From Beijerinckiaceae bacterium (GTDB lineage Bacteria; Pseudomonadota; Alphaproteobacteria; Rhizobiales; Beijerinckiaceae), in contig CANCSY010000001.1 in the NCBI GenBank assembly GCA_947380915.1, forward strand, positions 13,650-77,649: 64,000 nt of DNA, written 5' to 3'. Below, piece after piece: positions 18,470 through 27,157 of this stretch. The position numbers were made by a program, and so were the translations under genes. The notes beneath the pieces are model-generated. The model searched no databases and was not told where the DNA came from. It was given only the letters and a program-made list of their open reading frames with translations. Positions within the stretch are counted from its first letter, which is position 1. The number at the start of each line of letters is the position of its first letter.

Positions 18470-20197
18470 TCATCCCAGGCCAGCCGTGCGGACAAGCTCC
18501 ACCATACCGAAACGCCCGCCGGTTCCATAGTGAGGCCGCCAGTCGCCCGGGGCATGAAGGACGCTGGTGGGGTCCAGATCCATGAGCGCCACGAATGTCT
18601 CGGCAACCAGGCGCCCCCCTACGGGCCCCAGATGATTGGGAACGGCATTGCGGGCCACTGGATCGCCAACCAGGACGGAGACGCGGGCGCACCAGCCTTG
18701 CTGCGCCTCCGCCAATACATAGAACCAGAGCGGCGCCTGACCCCCGAAACTGTCCCCGTAATCGACGATGGAGCGATTCTCTGTAAGGCCATCGACGGAA
18801 GCCTTGCCCACGCGCAGGTCTTTATCGGCAATGGGGTCCAGCCCCATGGCGCGGGCCACATCCTGCCCGCTGGGAAGACCACTGACCCGGCCTCGCGAGA
18901 GATTGCGCATGGCCAGATTGGCCATGGCGCCGGGATTCGGCAGGGCGAAACCGTCCTTGTCGCGGGCGTTGGGGCCCCCGGTCTGCGAGAACTCCGGCAG
19001 ATAGGCGAGCGGATTGGTCAAGATGGTGTCAATTTTATAGGAGGGCTGGACCTTCCTTGCGCCATCCACGATCCGCGCTGGCGTCATGGGATTTCGTGTC
19101 TCGAAATAAAGGCTCCAATCGATGGCCCACTCACCGGGAAATTCCCGAAACCCATTGAGGCCGGACTGATCCACCGCCGCGAATATCGCCTTGCGTCCGG
19201 CCATGGCGGGGTTATGGCGGCGTTCCTCGGGGCTGCCCTGCATCATCGCGTTAAGGCGATAGACCGAGCGCACCGCAGAATGGCCGTAACGATAAGCGGC
19301 GTCAGCGAATTCCAGCGGCATGGCGCCTGCGGGCAGGCCGAGGGTGAACTTGCGTTGGACCTGCGGCTTTCCAGAAAGGTGACCCACGCCAAAACCGGGC
19401 AGAAGCTGGTCGACGACCTCCCTTCCGCACAGGCGCGGCAGGAAATCGGTGAGCAACATCCACTGGTAATGCCAGGTCACCAACTGTCGCAAAGCGTTAA
19501 AATCCAATGCCTTACGATCTTTTGCGATGGCGTTGTGAAAATCAGCGAAGACGCCATGCAACTGGCTGACGAGCACATTTTCATCATTGCGCTTGTCGCC
19601 GATGATGGCGACCCCGCCTCTGCGGGGATGGTCGCGGTTTGGAGCAGCCTTGCCGCCCTGGGTGAGCTTGCGCCCCCGCGCAAGCGAACGACCATTGGGT
19701 TCGTAGAGGAAAGGCTGGAAGTCTGGCCCACTCCCGTAAAGAGAATCCAAGTCTAACCTCGCGGAGCGGTGGTTCACCCCCCCGTCTCCCTTTACAGCGA
19801 AAGCGTCGTCCGCCTTGAAGGTCAGGTCGTGATCGACGAATTGGCCAAGATAGGTGTAGCCGGCGGGGATGCCGAAATTTTCCTCGTCATCGATTTCGGT
19901 TTCCGGCGTCGCGGAGATGATCAACTCACCCCTTCCGTTGCGCCGGGGACTCTTTCGGGCGTCGGTCAGCAATTCAGGCCTGGCGCTCATGCCTGGCAAA
20001 TTGGCGCCCTCCCCCAACGCAAGGCGAACAAGGTCGCCTGCTGCAAAATTGGCTCCGGGCAGCGCAGGGAACAGACGTTGATATCCCCCGGTCACCGGAA
20101 ATGGCGCGACTTGCGCGAAACTGCCGCCTGATCGCACAGCGGCGGCGCCGAAAAGAGCCAGACTGCCTGCGGACTTCAGGAAACGTCGACGATCCAT
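18470..20197 (-). CDS. Tat-exported animal-type haem peroxidase
   Basis: A 575-aa peroxidase of the peroxidase-cyclooxygenase superfamily. The N terminus MDRRRFLKSAG is a twin-arginine signal. The distal site is GQFVDHDLTF (Asp-His at about 122-123), the catalytic arginine motif is GDKRNDENVLVSQLH (about 200-214), and the proximal histidine is in YRYGHSAVRS (about 306). All key residues appear intact. These enzymes oxidise halides or organic substrates with peroxide. It is first in an operon with a two-component pair, which suggests envelope or oxidative signalling; the physiological substrate is unknown. Confidence 0.88.
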   Translation of the reverse strand: MDRRRFLKSAGSLALFGAAAVRSGGSFAQVAPFPVTGGYQRLFPALPGANFAAGDLVRLALGEGANLPGMSARPELLTDARKSPRRNGRGELIISATPETEIDDEENFGIPAGYTYLGQFVDHDLTFKADDAFAVKGDGGVNHRSARLDLDSLYGSGPDFQPFLYEPNGRSLARGRKLTQGGKAAPNRDHPRRGGVAIIGDKRNDENVLVSQLHGVFADFHNAIAKDRKALDFNALRQLVTWHYQWMLLTDFLPRLCGREVVDQLLPGFGVGHLSGKPQVQRKFTLGLPAGAMPLEFADAAYRYGHSAVRSVYRLNAMMQGSPEERRHNPAMAGRKAIFAAVDQSGLNGFREFPGEWAIDWSLYFETRNPMTPARIVDGARKVQPSYKIDTILTNPLAYLPEFSQTGGPNARDKDGFALPNPGAMANLAMRNLSRGRVSGLPSGQDVARAMGLDPIADKDLRVGKASVDGLTENRSIVDYGDSFGGQAPLWFYVLAEAQQGWCARVSVLVGDPVARNAVPNHLGPVGGRLVAETFVALMDLDPTSVLHAPGDWRPHYGTGGRFGMVELVRTAGLG

Positions 20198-20605
20198 GGC
20201 TACACCCCTCGTTTAGCTATGCGCACTTTGACCAGGGGCTGTCGCAGGGAAATGCCAAGCCAACGCCATTCCTGTCGCCCTGGGTCGAATTGCGTCGCGG
20301 TCTGTCGCAAGAAGGTTTAAGTGTTTCCGATTCGGAAACAGGATGTTGATCAAGTCGAACGCCTCGTCCTTCATTACGCGTGGATCGAGGCGAACGCATC
20401 CTGCCCTTGCACATGGCGCCAAAATCAGGTTGTTACGTTACCCCACAGCAATAGTGTAATTAATATAGTAATAAAAATTACATTTAAAGAAAAAAATGCT
20501 AAAAAACTCGAATTAAACGAACGCGGCCAGTATCTTCTCTTGCGATTTATCCAGCTTTATTGGTACCAAATAAGTATGCGAAACGTGTAAGGGGCGACAG
20601 ACCGC
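20198..20605. other. divergent intergenic region, AT-rich on the right half
   Basis: About 400 bases between the peroxidase operon (minus) and the first channel module (plus). The right half (roughly 20430-20580) is strongly AT-rich against GC-rich surroundings. It must hold promoters for both units. No protein-coding frame here is convincing. Confidence 0.6.
20323..20339. promoter_or_regulatory. perfect inverted repeat, possible operator
   Basis: GTTTCCGA and TCGGAAAC are separated by a single T. This 17-base near-palindrome lies about 126 bases upstream of the peroxidase start and about 270 bases upstream of the channel module. It could bind a dimeric regulator such as the response regulator encoded at 17743, but no such contact has been shown. 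Confidence 0.4.
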
Positions 20606-21175
20606 GTGGAAGCGACATCAGATCTCGACCATCATCATGAATCGGCGCCCCAATCCAGCCGCGGCCGCGATTACGGCGCATGGATATTCGTGGCGACCGT
20701 CATCTTTTCGTTGATCGGCATCGCCGTATTGGCGCGTAACATCTTCGCCGCCGCCCACCACCTTGAATCCGCCAAACGGAATGCGGAGGCGGTGGCGCGG
20801 GATCTCGCAGAGATTGGCGTGAAGCGGAAGGCCGGCAAGTCCGAAATCGCGGAATGCGAATTGCGCGAAGAAAACGGCGGCAAGCTGTCCTGGGGTCCAT
20901 GCTGGGAAGCCATCCAGAAGCGCCCGGAAATCGCCGAACTGGTGAATACGATGGAGGCCGGAAACCCTGTTTTCGGCGCATCTTGCGATGGCACGGACGA
21001 GGCCATTGGCCGCATAACCATCGACAAGGGAACGCCCTGGTTCTCCGCCGGCAACACCGGCACGACTTTCGCGCCGGCCGACAGCGAAGATTCCATCGTC
21101 ACAGAAACGCCGCTTCGTATCCAGGTTTGCAATCGCTGGGGTGAACCGGTGAAAGTCCAGGAGATCAAGTTTTGA
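20606..21175 (+). CDS. one-helix membrane protein coupled to the tandem-sensor channel (copy A)
   Basis: A 189-aa protein I cannot assign to a known family. It has a short N terminus, one transmembrane helix at about 24-48 (AWIFVATVIFSLIGIAVLA), a short helical stretch (AKRNAEAVARDLAEIG), then a globular domain with four cysteines at about 84, 99, 127 and 175. The cysteines suggest disulfides and so a periplasmic domain. The start is GTG 20606 with AGGGGCG upstream. Its TGA stop overlaps the channel start, so the two are translationally coupled. A paralogue with the same four cysteines precedes the second channel (38772-39353). Best guess: an auxiliary subunit of the channel. Confidence 0.8.
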   Translation: MEATSDLDHHHESAPQSSRGRDYGAWIFVATVIFSLIGIAVLARNIFAAAHHLESAKRNAEAVARDLAEIGVKRKAGKSEIAECELREENGGKLSWGPCWEAIQKRPEIAELVNTMEAGNPVFGASCDGTDEAIGRITIDKGTPWFSAGNTGTTFAPADSEDSIVTETPLRIQVCNRWGEPVKVQEIKF

Positions 21176-22797
21176 TGGACCCCTCCTCGACCCCCAAGAA
21201 CGAGCAACCCGTTGATGGCGCAAAAGCCAGCATCGGTCGGCGCCTCTACTCTTTTCTGCTGGATCCTGAGGTCAAAGGGAACCTGCAGGGTCCCATAGAG
21301 GGCTTCGTCGCCCTTCTGATCCTGTTGAATGTGGGTTTGATGCTGCTGGAGACCATCCCGCAGATCTACGAGCCCTATGCCAAATTGTTCCATCTCATCG
21401 ATACGGTTTCGATCTACATCTTTACGCTGGAATATGTCGTAAGGTTTGCACTATCGCCCTATCAAAGGGACCTTGCAGGCAGACGCTTTCCGCGCCTGTC
21501 CTACGCTGCGTCCCCCTTTGCGGTTATCGACCTCCTGTCGATCCTGCCTTTCTATCTTTCGGCCTTCATCGCGCTGGATTTACGCGTTCTGCGCGTTTTG
21601 CGCCTGCTGCGACTTTTGAAGCTGTTTCGCGTTCTTATCCCCGCCTGGAGGGAGTTTCGCCAGCTCAACAAGGGCCGCACATTCCGCCAGCATGTGCATG
21701 CGATTGTCTGGCCATCGAGGTTTGGCGGTCAGATCAACAAGTTCTGCGATCTCTTCATCATCTTCTGGGTCCTGGTCTCGGTTCTCTCCGTCCTGCTGGA
21801 GACCGTGGAGTCCGTTCATTACATTCTCGCCATGGAATTCGCGGTTCTGGATTCCATCGCGGTCGCGGTCTTCACGACCGAGTATCTCATGCGCATGTAT
21901 TCCTGCGTGGAGGACCCCAAATATCAGTCGGCCTATGCAGGGCGCGCGAAATATGGCTTCACCCTTGGGGCGATGATCGATCTTCTGGCGGTGCTGCCCT
22001 TCTTCCTTGAGGCGCTGCTGCATCACCTGTTCGACCTGCGCTTCCTTCGAATTTTCCGCATGCTGCGCCTGCTGAAGCTGACCCGCTTCAGCGATGCGAC
22101 GAAACTGGTCTGGGACGGCATCAAGCGTGAAGCGGGCACCATCGGCGCCTCGTTCTTCGTGCTGTTGCTCGTCATCATCCTGTGCGGCAGCGTTGGCTAT
22201 CTGCTGGAACATGCGGCGCAGCCAGACAAGTTCGAGAGCATCCCCGGCGCGATCTATTGGTCGGTCATCACCCTGTCCAGCGTGGGTTATGGTGATATTT
22301 CCCCAGTGACACCGTTGGGTCGGTTCATAACCTCCCTCATGGCGCTATTGGGCATCGCGCTCGTCGCCATTCCCTCCGGTATTCTGTCAGCCGCCTTCAC
22401 CGATCAGTTGCGCATCGAGCGCGAGAGCATCGGCGGCAAGATCGCGGCCATGATGGAAGACGACAATATCGATGAAGGCGAAAAGGCGCTGTTGGAAGCA
22501 GATGCGCGTAGATTGCACATCACCGACCTTGAACTGAACCAGATGATCAAATCGGCGCAGCGGAGCCGATTGATGGACAAGGACATCCGGTCCGAGTTCA
22601 ACCTCAATGCGGCCAGCGCAGACGCAGAACTGGCTTTCGAGCAATTTCGCAGTCTCGTCAGCCAGATGAAACAGGTCGTCTTTGTCTCCGACAAGAAGCT
22701 CGGAGAGGTCATGGCTCCCGGCGGAGAAGCCACTTCACTTGAAAAGACGATCTTCGAGCATATCGCAAATCAGCGAAGCACGTCTAAAAGCTCATAA
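21172..22797 (+). CDS. voltage-gated K+ channel with two voltage-sensor domains and one pore (copy A)
   Basis: A 541-aa membrane protein. Sensor I: S1 about 43-60, S2 74-94, S3 114-130, S4 136-155 with Arg/Lys at every third position (RVLRVLRLLRLLKLFR). A conserved 40-residue linker has no pore. Sensor II: S1 about 191-215, S2 222-243, S3 265-282, S4 288-306 (RFLRIFRMLRLLKLTR). One pore follows: S5 about 321-346, filter TLSSVGYGD (371-375), S6 386-408. A cytosolic tail of about 130 residues ends the protein. This is ten sensor-plus-pore helices instead of six. TTG 21172 aligns with the TTG start of the paralogue; ATG 21175 is an alternative. Coupled to the gene upstream. Confidence 0.9.
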   Translation: MMDPSSTPKNEQPVDGAKASIGRRLYSFLLDPEVKGNLQGPIEGFVALLILLNVGLMLLETIPQIYEPYAKLFHLIDTVSIYIFTLEYVVRFALSPYQRDLAGRRFPRLSYAASPFAVIDLLSILPFYLSAFIALDLRVLRVLRLLRLLKLFRVLIPAWREFRQLNKGRTFRQHVHAIVWPSRFGGQINKFCDLFIIFWVLVSVLSVLLETVESVHYILAMEFAVLDSIAVAVFTTEYLMRMYSCVEDPKYQSAYAGRAKYGFTLGAMIDLLAVLPFFLEALLHHLFDLRFLRIFRMLRLLKLTRFSDATKLVWDGIKREAGTIGASFFVLLLVIILCGSVGYLLEHAAQPDKFESIPGAIYWSVITLSSVGYGDISPVTPLGRFITSLMALLGIALVAIPSGILSAAFTDQLRIERESIGGKIAAMMEDDNIDEGEKALLEADARRLHITDLELNQMIKSAQRSRLMDKDIRSEFNLNAASADAELAFEQFRSLVSQMKQVVFVSDKKLGEVMAPGGEATSLEKTIFEHIANQRSTSKSS

Positions 22798-22828
22798 GAT
22801 GTGCAGCGACTGAACGGTGATGAACGAA

Positions 22829-22868
22829 GGCCCCGGTGAATGCTTGCAGCATCACCGGGGCCATTTTT
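22829..22868 (+). terminator. Rho-independent terminator after channel copy A
   Basis: An 11-bp stem (GGCCCCGGTGA and TCACCGGGGCC) with a 12-base loop is followed by ATTTTTAT. It lies 31 bases after the channel stop codon and meets the end of the convergent TctC gene. Confidence 0.9.
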
Positions 22869-23886
22869 ATTGAAAGTATTTGCGCGCCCGCTGCCGGGAT
22901 TCAGCCGAGGCGCCAAGCGCCCTGTTGACGGCGCCCGACAGGGCCTGCGCGCTGACAGGATCAATCTCGAGATTGTTGAGCGCGGCTTCCTTGCGGAAAT
23001 CCTGATCCTCCAGCATGTCCACGAAGGCCTTGCGCAGCGCTTCGACCCGCTCGGCGGGAACGCCCGGGGGAGTCGCGAAGGGATGGCCCAGCGTATCGCC
23101 CACCGTCACCACATCAAGCACCTGCCGATCCTCGGCATTGCGCATGAACTCCTCGGCGCTCGGCACGCCCGGGAGATCCCTGGGCTTGGGGCCGGAATGA
23201 ACGAGGACATTGAGATCCTTGTTGGCGATCCAATTGGGCTTGGAAGCCTTCATGCTGGACCAGGACCCCGCGCGCCCGGACACTTCGCCCCGCTCCATCG
23301 CCAGATCGAGAGCGCCTGTGCCGGTATAGCCCAGCACCATCTTGAAGCGCGTGCCCACGAGGTCGTTCAGCATGACCGGGAAGGACAGGGTGATGCCCGA
23401 GGAGCCGACGGCGCCGACGATCACTTCCTTCTGGCGCGCCTCCTCGATGGTGGTCACGCCCGTGGTTTTCCAGGTCACCATGGTCTCGGTGGTCGGCGCG
23501 ACGGAGCCGATCCACTGGAACTTCGTGGCGTCAAACTTCACGCCATCTGCGCCCACCGCCTGAGTGGTCGGCAGGCCGTTCTGAATGAGGCCAATATAGG
23601 TCCCGTCCTTGGGGGCTACATTGTAGAGAAAATTCGCCATGACGAGGCCTGTGGCGCCGGTCATGTTTTGCGGGACGAGCGTGGGATGGCCGGGGATATG
23701 CTTGCCGATATGGCGCGAAACCAGCCGCAACTTCAGGTCATATTCGCCCCCCGCGCTGACGCCCACAAGGGCGGTGACGGTCTTGCCCTTGTAGAAATCG
23801 GATATGGGATCTGCCTGGGCAGGCGAGGCTCCCGCCCAAGGCCCCACGACCAGCACGGCGGCTGCGATGGCTGAGAATGGCTTCAT
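22867..23886 (-). CDS. TctC/Bug family periplasmic binding protein 1
   Basis: A 339-aa solute receptor of the tripartite tricarboxylate transporter type. A signal peptide (cleaved near PAQADP) is followed by the Bug fold: DFYKGKTVTALVGVSAGGEYD, PQNMTGATGLVMANFLY and LAMERGEV. Such proteins bind carboxylates or other small organics and deliver them to TctAB permeases. No TctA/TctB gene is nearby. The start is put at the ATG at 23886, beginning the signal peptide. It is divergent from the TAXI-like gene. The ligand cannot be read from sequence. Confidence 0.88.
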   Translation of the reverse strand: MKPFSAIAAAVLVVGPWAGASPAQADPISDFYKGKTVTALVGVSAGGEYDLKLRLVSRHIGKHIPGHPTLVPQNMTGATGLVMANFLYNVAPKDGTYIGLIQNGLPTTQAVGADGVKFDATKFQWIGSVAPTTETMVTWKTTGVTTIEEARQKEVIVGAVGSSGITLSFPVMLNDLVGTRFKMVLGYTGTGALDLAMERGEVSGRAGSWSSMKASKPNWIANKDLNVLVHSGPKPRDLPGVPSAEEFMRNAEDRQVLDVVTVGDTLGHPFATPPGVPAERVEALRKAFVDMLEDQDFRKEAALNNLEIDPVSAQALSGAVNRALGASAESRQRARKYFQ

Positions 23887-24047
23887 GGCCCTGTTTCCTT
23901 CCGTCGTCCATGACCGCTTCACACGGCCCATTGTCACGCGCAATCTACCGGATCAGGCGCGCGGGCGCCACAGCCGGGAGCCTCCCTTCACAGCGGCAAG
24001 GCAAAAGCCTATTCTTGGGCGAGTGACACAGAAAATTGGAGATATGG

Positions 24048-25007
24048 ATGGCGACGCTCCCCACTGGCGCTAACTTCAAGCGCTCGCAGATTCTTTGGGA
24101 ACTTGGATTGCATATTGCTGGCAATCCCGAGACGAAATACGGCGGCAACCGCGACATGTGCATAACGGTCGGCAGCGGCGCGGGCGAAGAGATGAAGCCC
24201 TGGCTTCGCTTTTCCACCGGATCCGCTGTCATGGCCCAGTCCGTGGCCAGAGGCGACATCGACGTCGCCTTCGTGAACCCCTCGGCGCTGCTGACTCAGG
24301 CCTATCGCGGAACGGGCGCCTTCAAGAGCCCACTGCCCCTGCGCATCATCGCCAACTATCCCAGCATCGACCGTTTCGTGATCGTCATGCGTTCAAGCCT
24401 CGGCTTCAAATCGCTGCACGACGTAAAGAAAGCGCGCTATCCGCTACAGATTTCTCTTCGCGAAGATCCCACCCATTCGACGCTGGTGCTTGTGGAGCAG
24501 TTGCTAGCCTTCTACGGAATGAGCCTAGACGAGATCAAGTCCTGGGGCGGCGGCGTGCATCCTGCTGGCCCACCCAATGACAAGCGCCGCCTGGCGGGCA
24601 TTCGCGACGGCTCCCTCGACGCGGTCTTCGATGAGGGCATCAGCATCTGGATCGGGGAGGCGCTCAGCCACGGCATGAGCCTGATCAATCTCGAGCCCGA
24701 AGCCTTCGAACATCTGACCGCCATCGGCTGGCGCAAGGTGCAGTTGCGCAAGGGACGGTTCTCCCACCTGCCCGAATATGACTGCATCGACTTCAGCGGT
24801 TGGCCGCTCTATGCGCGCGCCGATCTGCCTGAAAAGGTCGCCTATGACATTTGCGCCGCCTTTGCCGCTCGGCAGGACAACATGACCTGGGAAGAGGGCA
24901 CCTTCGAAGGCGTCGCCCATATTGGCCGCGAGACAGACGCAACGCCCATGGATGTGCCCATGCATCCGGGCGCGGAGCGGTGGTTCCGCGAGCAGGGGAT
25001 CATCTGA
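24048..25007 (+). CDS. TAXI-type (TRAP-associated) solute-binding-like protein
   Basis: A 319-aa protein resembling the TAXI/NMT1 receptor fold: an early glycine-rich segment (CITVGSGAGEEM), the region GDIDVAFVNPSALLTQAYRG, and repeated hydrophobic segments typical of periplasmic binding domains. Unusually, no signal peptide is visible: the protein starts MATLPTGANFKRSQ, preceded by GGAG. It may be cytoplasmic, exported by another route, or an enzyme built on the fold. No TRAP permease genes are nearby. It is divergent from the TctC gene at 22867. Confidence 0.7.
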   Translation: MATLPTGANFKRSQILWELGLHIAGNPETKYGGNRDMCITVGSGAGEEMKPWLRFSTGSAVMAQSVARGDIDVAFVNPSALLTQAYRGTGAFKSPLPLRIIANYPSIDRFVIVMRSSLGFKSLHDVKKARYPLQISLREDPTHSTLVLVEQLLAFYGMSLDEIKSWGGGVHPAGPPNDKRRLAGIRDGSLDAVFDEGISIWIGEALSHGMSLINLEPEAFEHLTAIGWRKVQLRKGRFSHLPEYDCIDFSGWPLYARADLPEKVAYDICAAFAARQDNMTWEEGTFEGVAHIGRETDATPMDVPMHPGAERWFREQGII

Positions 25008-25073
25008 AGGCTTGCCGAAAGGCGGCCCGCGTTCGCGAGAGCGCGGGCTGTCGCGCAAGGATGCAACGAAGCA

Positions 25074-26288
25074 TCAGTCCCCTGGTGCAAAGACCGCTCT
25101 CAGCGGCGCCGCCTTCATCCGCACGAAATCCCGGAAGTGATGGTAATTGCGCTCGGTGAGCCAGAACCACGCGTAACTATAGGCATAGAGCGCGACCAGC
25201 AGGCCTGTCGTCGCGGCGGCTTCTTTCAGGCCCATATGTCCAAAGGGAACGAAATCGTTCTTCAACAGCAAGGCCAGAACAATCATCAAGGGCGGATAAT
25301 GGTAGAGATAAAGGCTATAGGTGAATTTCGCGAAAAATTTCGAGATATCGCCGTGCCTGTCTTTTTTCACAGCTCTATCATGGCGATGGCTATTGATGAT
25401 CAGGGCGACGGTCAGAGCGGTTCCCGCAATATGGGGGAAGCCCCATCCATTGGCCCATAGGAACTCGTTATTAGCAGACACAAGAAACAAGGCCAGAAGC
25501 GACCACCCCAGCCATTTCGGGACCAGGGAACGTTTGGGGAGCCAGCACGCAACCCCCAGGCACCAGATGACTGCATAGTGCAGTATATCGCCGGACACGA
25601 TGAAAAGCGCAGCCACAAAGCCGACCAGACCGATCAGGCGACTGCGCAGGCTCTTGCCGAACAAGGCGATGAGAAAGGCTGGAAACATAAAATAGTACCA
25701 CAATTCGCAAGCCAGGCTCCAGAGTGGCCCGTTGCTGCCGAATGTGGGCACGAAGACGGTTTGCAAGCCAAAGATGTTACCCAGAAAGATCAGGAAACTC
25801 GTCCGCTCGCGCAGATAATCGAAATCCATGCCGGAATAGACGTGCATCAAGATCTGGTCGGACACAAAACCAATGAGCAAAGCCGGGATCAGCACCACAT
25901 AGATGCGCGTGATCCGGTCGATTCCATAATCGAATATCTTTTGCCCGCCCTTGGTGACGGATTGGACTGCGGCGCGCCCAATCAGGAACCCGCTGACGAC
26001 GAACAGGATCATCACGGAGTGGTGGCCGAGGTAAAGCGATTGAAAAGCGAGGAGATTGAAGAGGTCGAGATCTCTGTCGAAAAGAAAAAGCACTTCGCCA
26101 AGGTGATTGATGACGACGAAAAACGCTGCGAGAGAACGCAGAATATCCAAAGCATTGGACAGGGAAGGACTGATGGACAAGTCAATCGTCCCGATCCCGT
26201 GTTCCGCTCGACGCAACCTCTCGGAGAGGATCAGTTTCAGCGCTGCAAGGGGCTCAACCAACACGCGCTGATTTACAATTACCCCCAT
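25074..26288 (-). CDS. acyltransferase family 3 membrane protein
   Basis: A 404-aa integral membrane protein with about ten hydrophobic helices. It begins the domain with LDILRSLAAFFVVINHLGE, which holds the conserved R and H of the acyltransferase_3 (OafA/NodX-type) family, and continues with GHHSVMILFVVSGFLIGRAAV. These enzymes O-acetylate surface polysaccharides, lipopolysaccharide or other envelope glycans. It is monocistronic on the minus strand, with a hairpin-prone GC-rich spacer after its stop codon. Confidence 0.87.
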   Translation of the reverse strand: MGVIVNQRVLVEPLAALKLILSERLRRAEHGIGTIDLSISPSLSNALDILRSLAAFFVVINHLGEVLFLFDRDLDLFNLLAFQSLYLGHHSVMILFVVSGFLIGRAAVQSVTKGGQKIFDYGIDRITRIYVVLIPALLIGFVSDQILMHVYSGMDFDYLRERTSFLIFLGNIFGLQTVFVPTFGSNGPLWSLACELWYYFMFPAFLIALFGKSLRSRLIGLVGFVAALFIVSGDILHYAVIWCLGVACWLPKRSLVPKWLGWSLLALFLVSANNEFLWANGWGFPHIAGTALTVALIINSHRHDRAVKKDRHGDISKFFAKFTYSLYLYHYPPLMIVLALLLKNDFVPFGHMGLKEAAATTGLLVALYAYSYAWFWLTERNYHHFRDFVRMKAAPLRAVFAPGD

Positions 26289-26491
26289 GTGAAGTCCCCC
26301 GAGCCGGGTCGCTTATGCAACCATCTTGACCTCTTGCGCAAGGCTTGTTCGCTTGAATCAACTTGTGAATTATTTGCCAAGCTGAAGTCAATGCGTCATA
26401 AATTACTGAAACTATAATAAGAAGACCGAAACTTGGCACAATTATCTGTGCATCGCCCCGGTTCGGACCGCAACGCCGACTGTCGGCGCCA

Positions 26492-27157
26492 TCAATTGAT
26501 CAGATTGATCTTCCTGTCCCCGCACAGATCGACGCTGTCATATTGCTCCGACGGCTCTTCGGAAAATTGCGTCCAGACAAGGAAAAGGCATCCCCATTCC
26601 CTGGGTATTTCCACGGAAAGGCTCTGGCCGGGCTTCAGGCTCGGCTTGACGATGAGAGGCTTGCGCCCTTCCTTCAAAGACACCAGTTTCAATTCATTCA
26701 AGGTCACGGAACGACTGTTGATGACATCGATGCGGTCCATCAGAACGGTGGGCTTGGCCTTGGCGGATGGCTGATTGGCGCCGACGGGCCGAGCGACGGG
26801 CGCAGGGGCGGGACTTTCGAGCGACGATTCGATGGTCGCTATCGCAGGCGCGTCCATTTCCACCTTGAAGGTTTCGGACCGCAGAGGCTCGCCACCAGAT
26901 GGGACAGGTGAAACCTCCTCCGCCAGAGGCTCGATCTGTTGGCGCTTTTTCTGGTCGTTCAGGCTCTCGGCAGGCGGAAAGATCGTCGCTCCTGCTGACC
27001 GATTGGTAGGCGCAGCGTCATGCCTGAGCCAATCAAAGGGCGACCCATCTCTGCCGGGCGCCTGAGCCAAGGCGCAGCCTGGCGAAAGGGCAAGGCAGGC
27101 CAGCAGGGCGATGCGATGGGCAAGAATGCTCTTGTGACGCACGGATGATCCCACCAT
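26492..27157 (-). CDS. hypothetical exported protein
   Basis: A 221-aa protein I do not recognise. It has an N-terminal signal peptide (ALLACLALSPGCALAQAP), then a low-complexity Pro/Ala/Ser-rich middle, and a C-terminal domain of about 90 residues (IDVINSRSVTLNELKLVSL to CGDRKINLIN) with a pair of cysteines. The C-terminal part resembles a small beta-sandwich. It probably sits in the periplasm or envelope. No operon partner is evident. Confidence 0.6.
   Translation of the reverse strand: MVGSSVRHKSILAHRIALLACLALSPGCALAQAPGRDGSPFDWLRHDAAPTNRSAGATIFPPAESLNDQKKRQQIEPLAEEVSPVPSGGEPLRSETFKVEMDAPAIATIESSLESPAPAPVARPVGANQPSAKAKPTVLMDRIDVINSRSVTLNELKLVSLKEGRKPLIVKPSLKPGQSLSVEIPREWGCLFLVWTQFSEEPSEQYDSVDLCGDRKINLIN

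Noticed and set aside
18191..19756. 521-aa open frame antisense to the peroxidase
   Set aside because: Shadow frame; the peroxidase has intact catalytic motifs.
22450..22560. EF-hand in the channel tail
   Set aside because: The acidic stretch DDNIDEGEK lacks the 12-residue loop with Glu or Asp at the last position.
21172..22797. Reading the channel as a two-pore (TPC-like) or Na+/Ca2+ channel
   Set aside because: Only one P-loop is present, and its VGYGD filter is of the K+ type; the linker between the sensors is too short for S5-P-S6.
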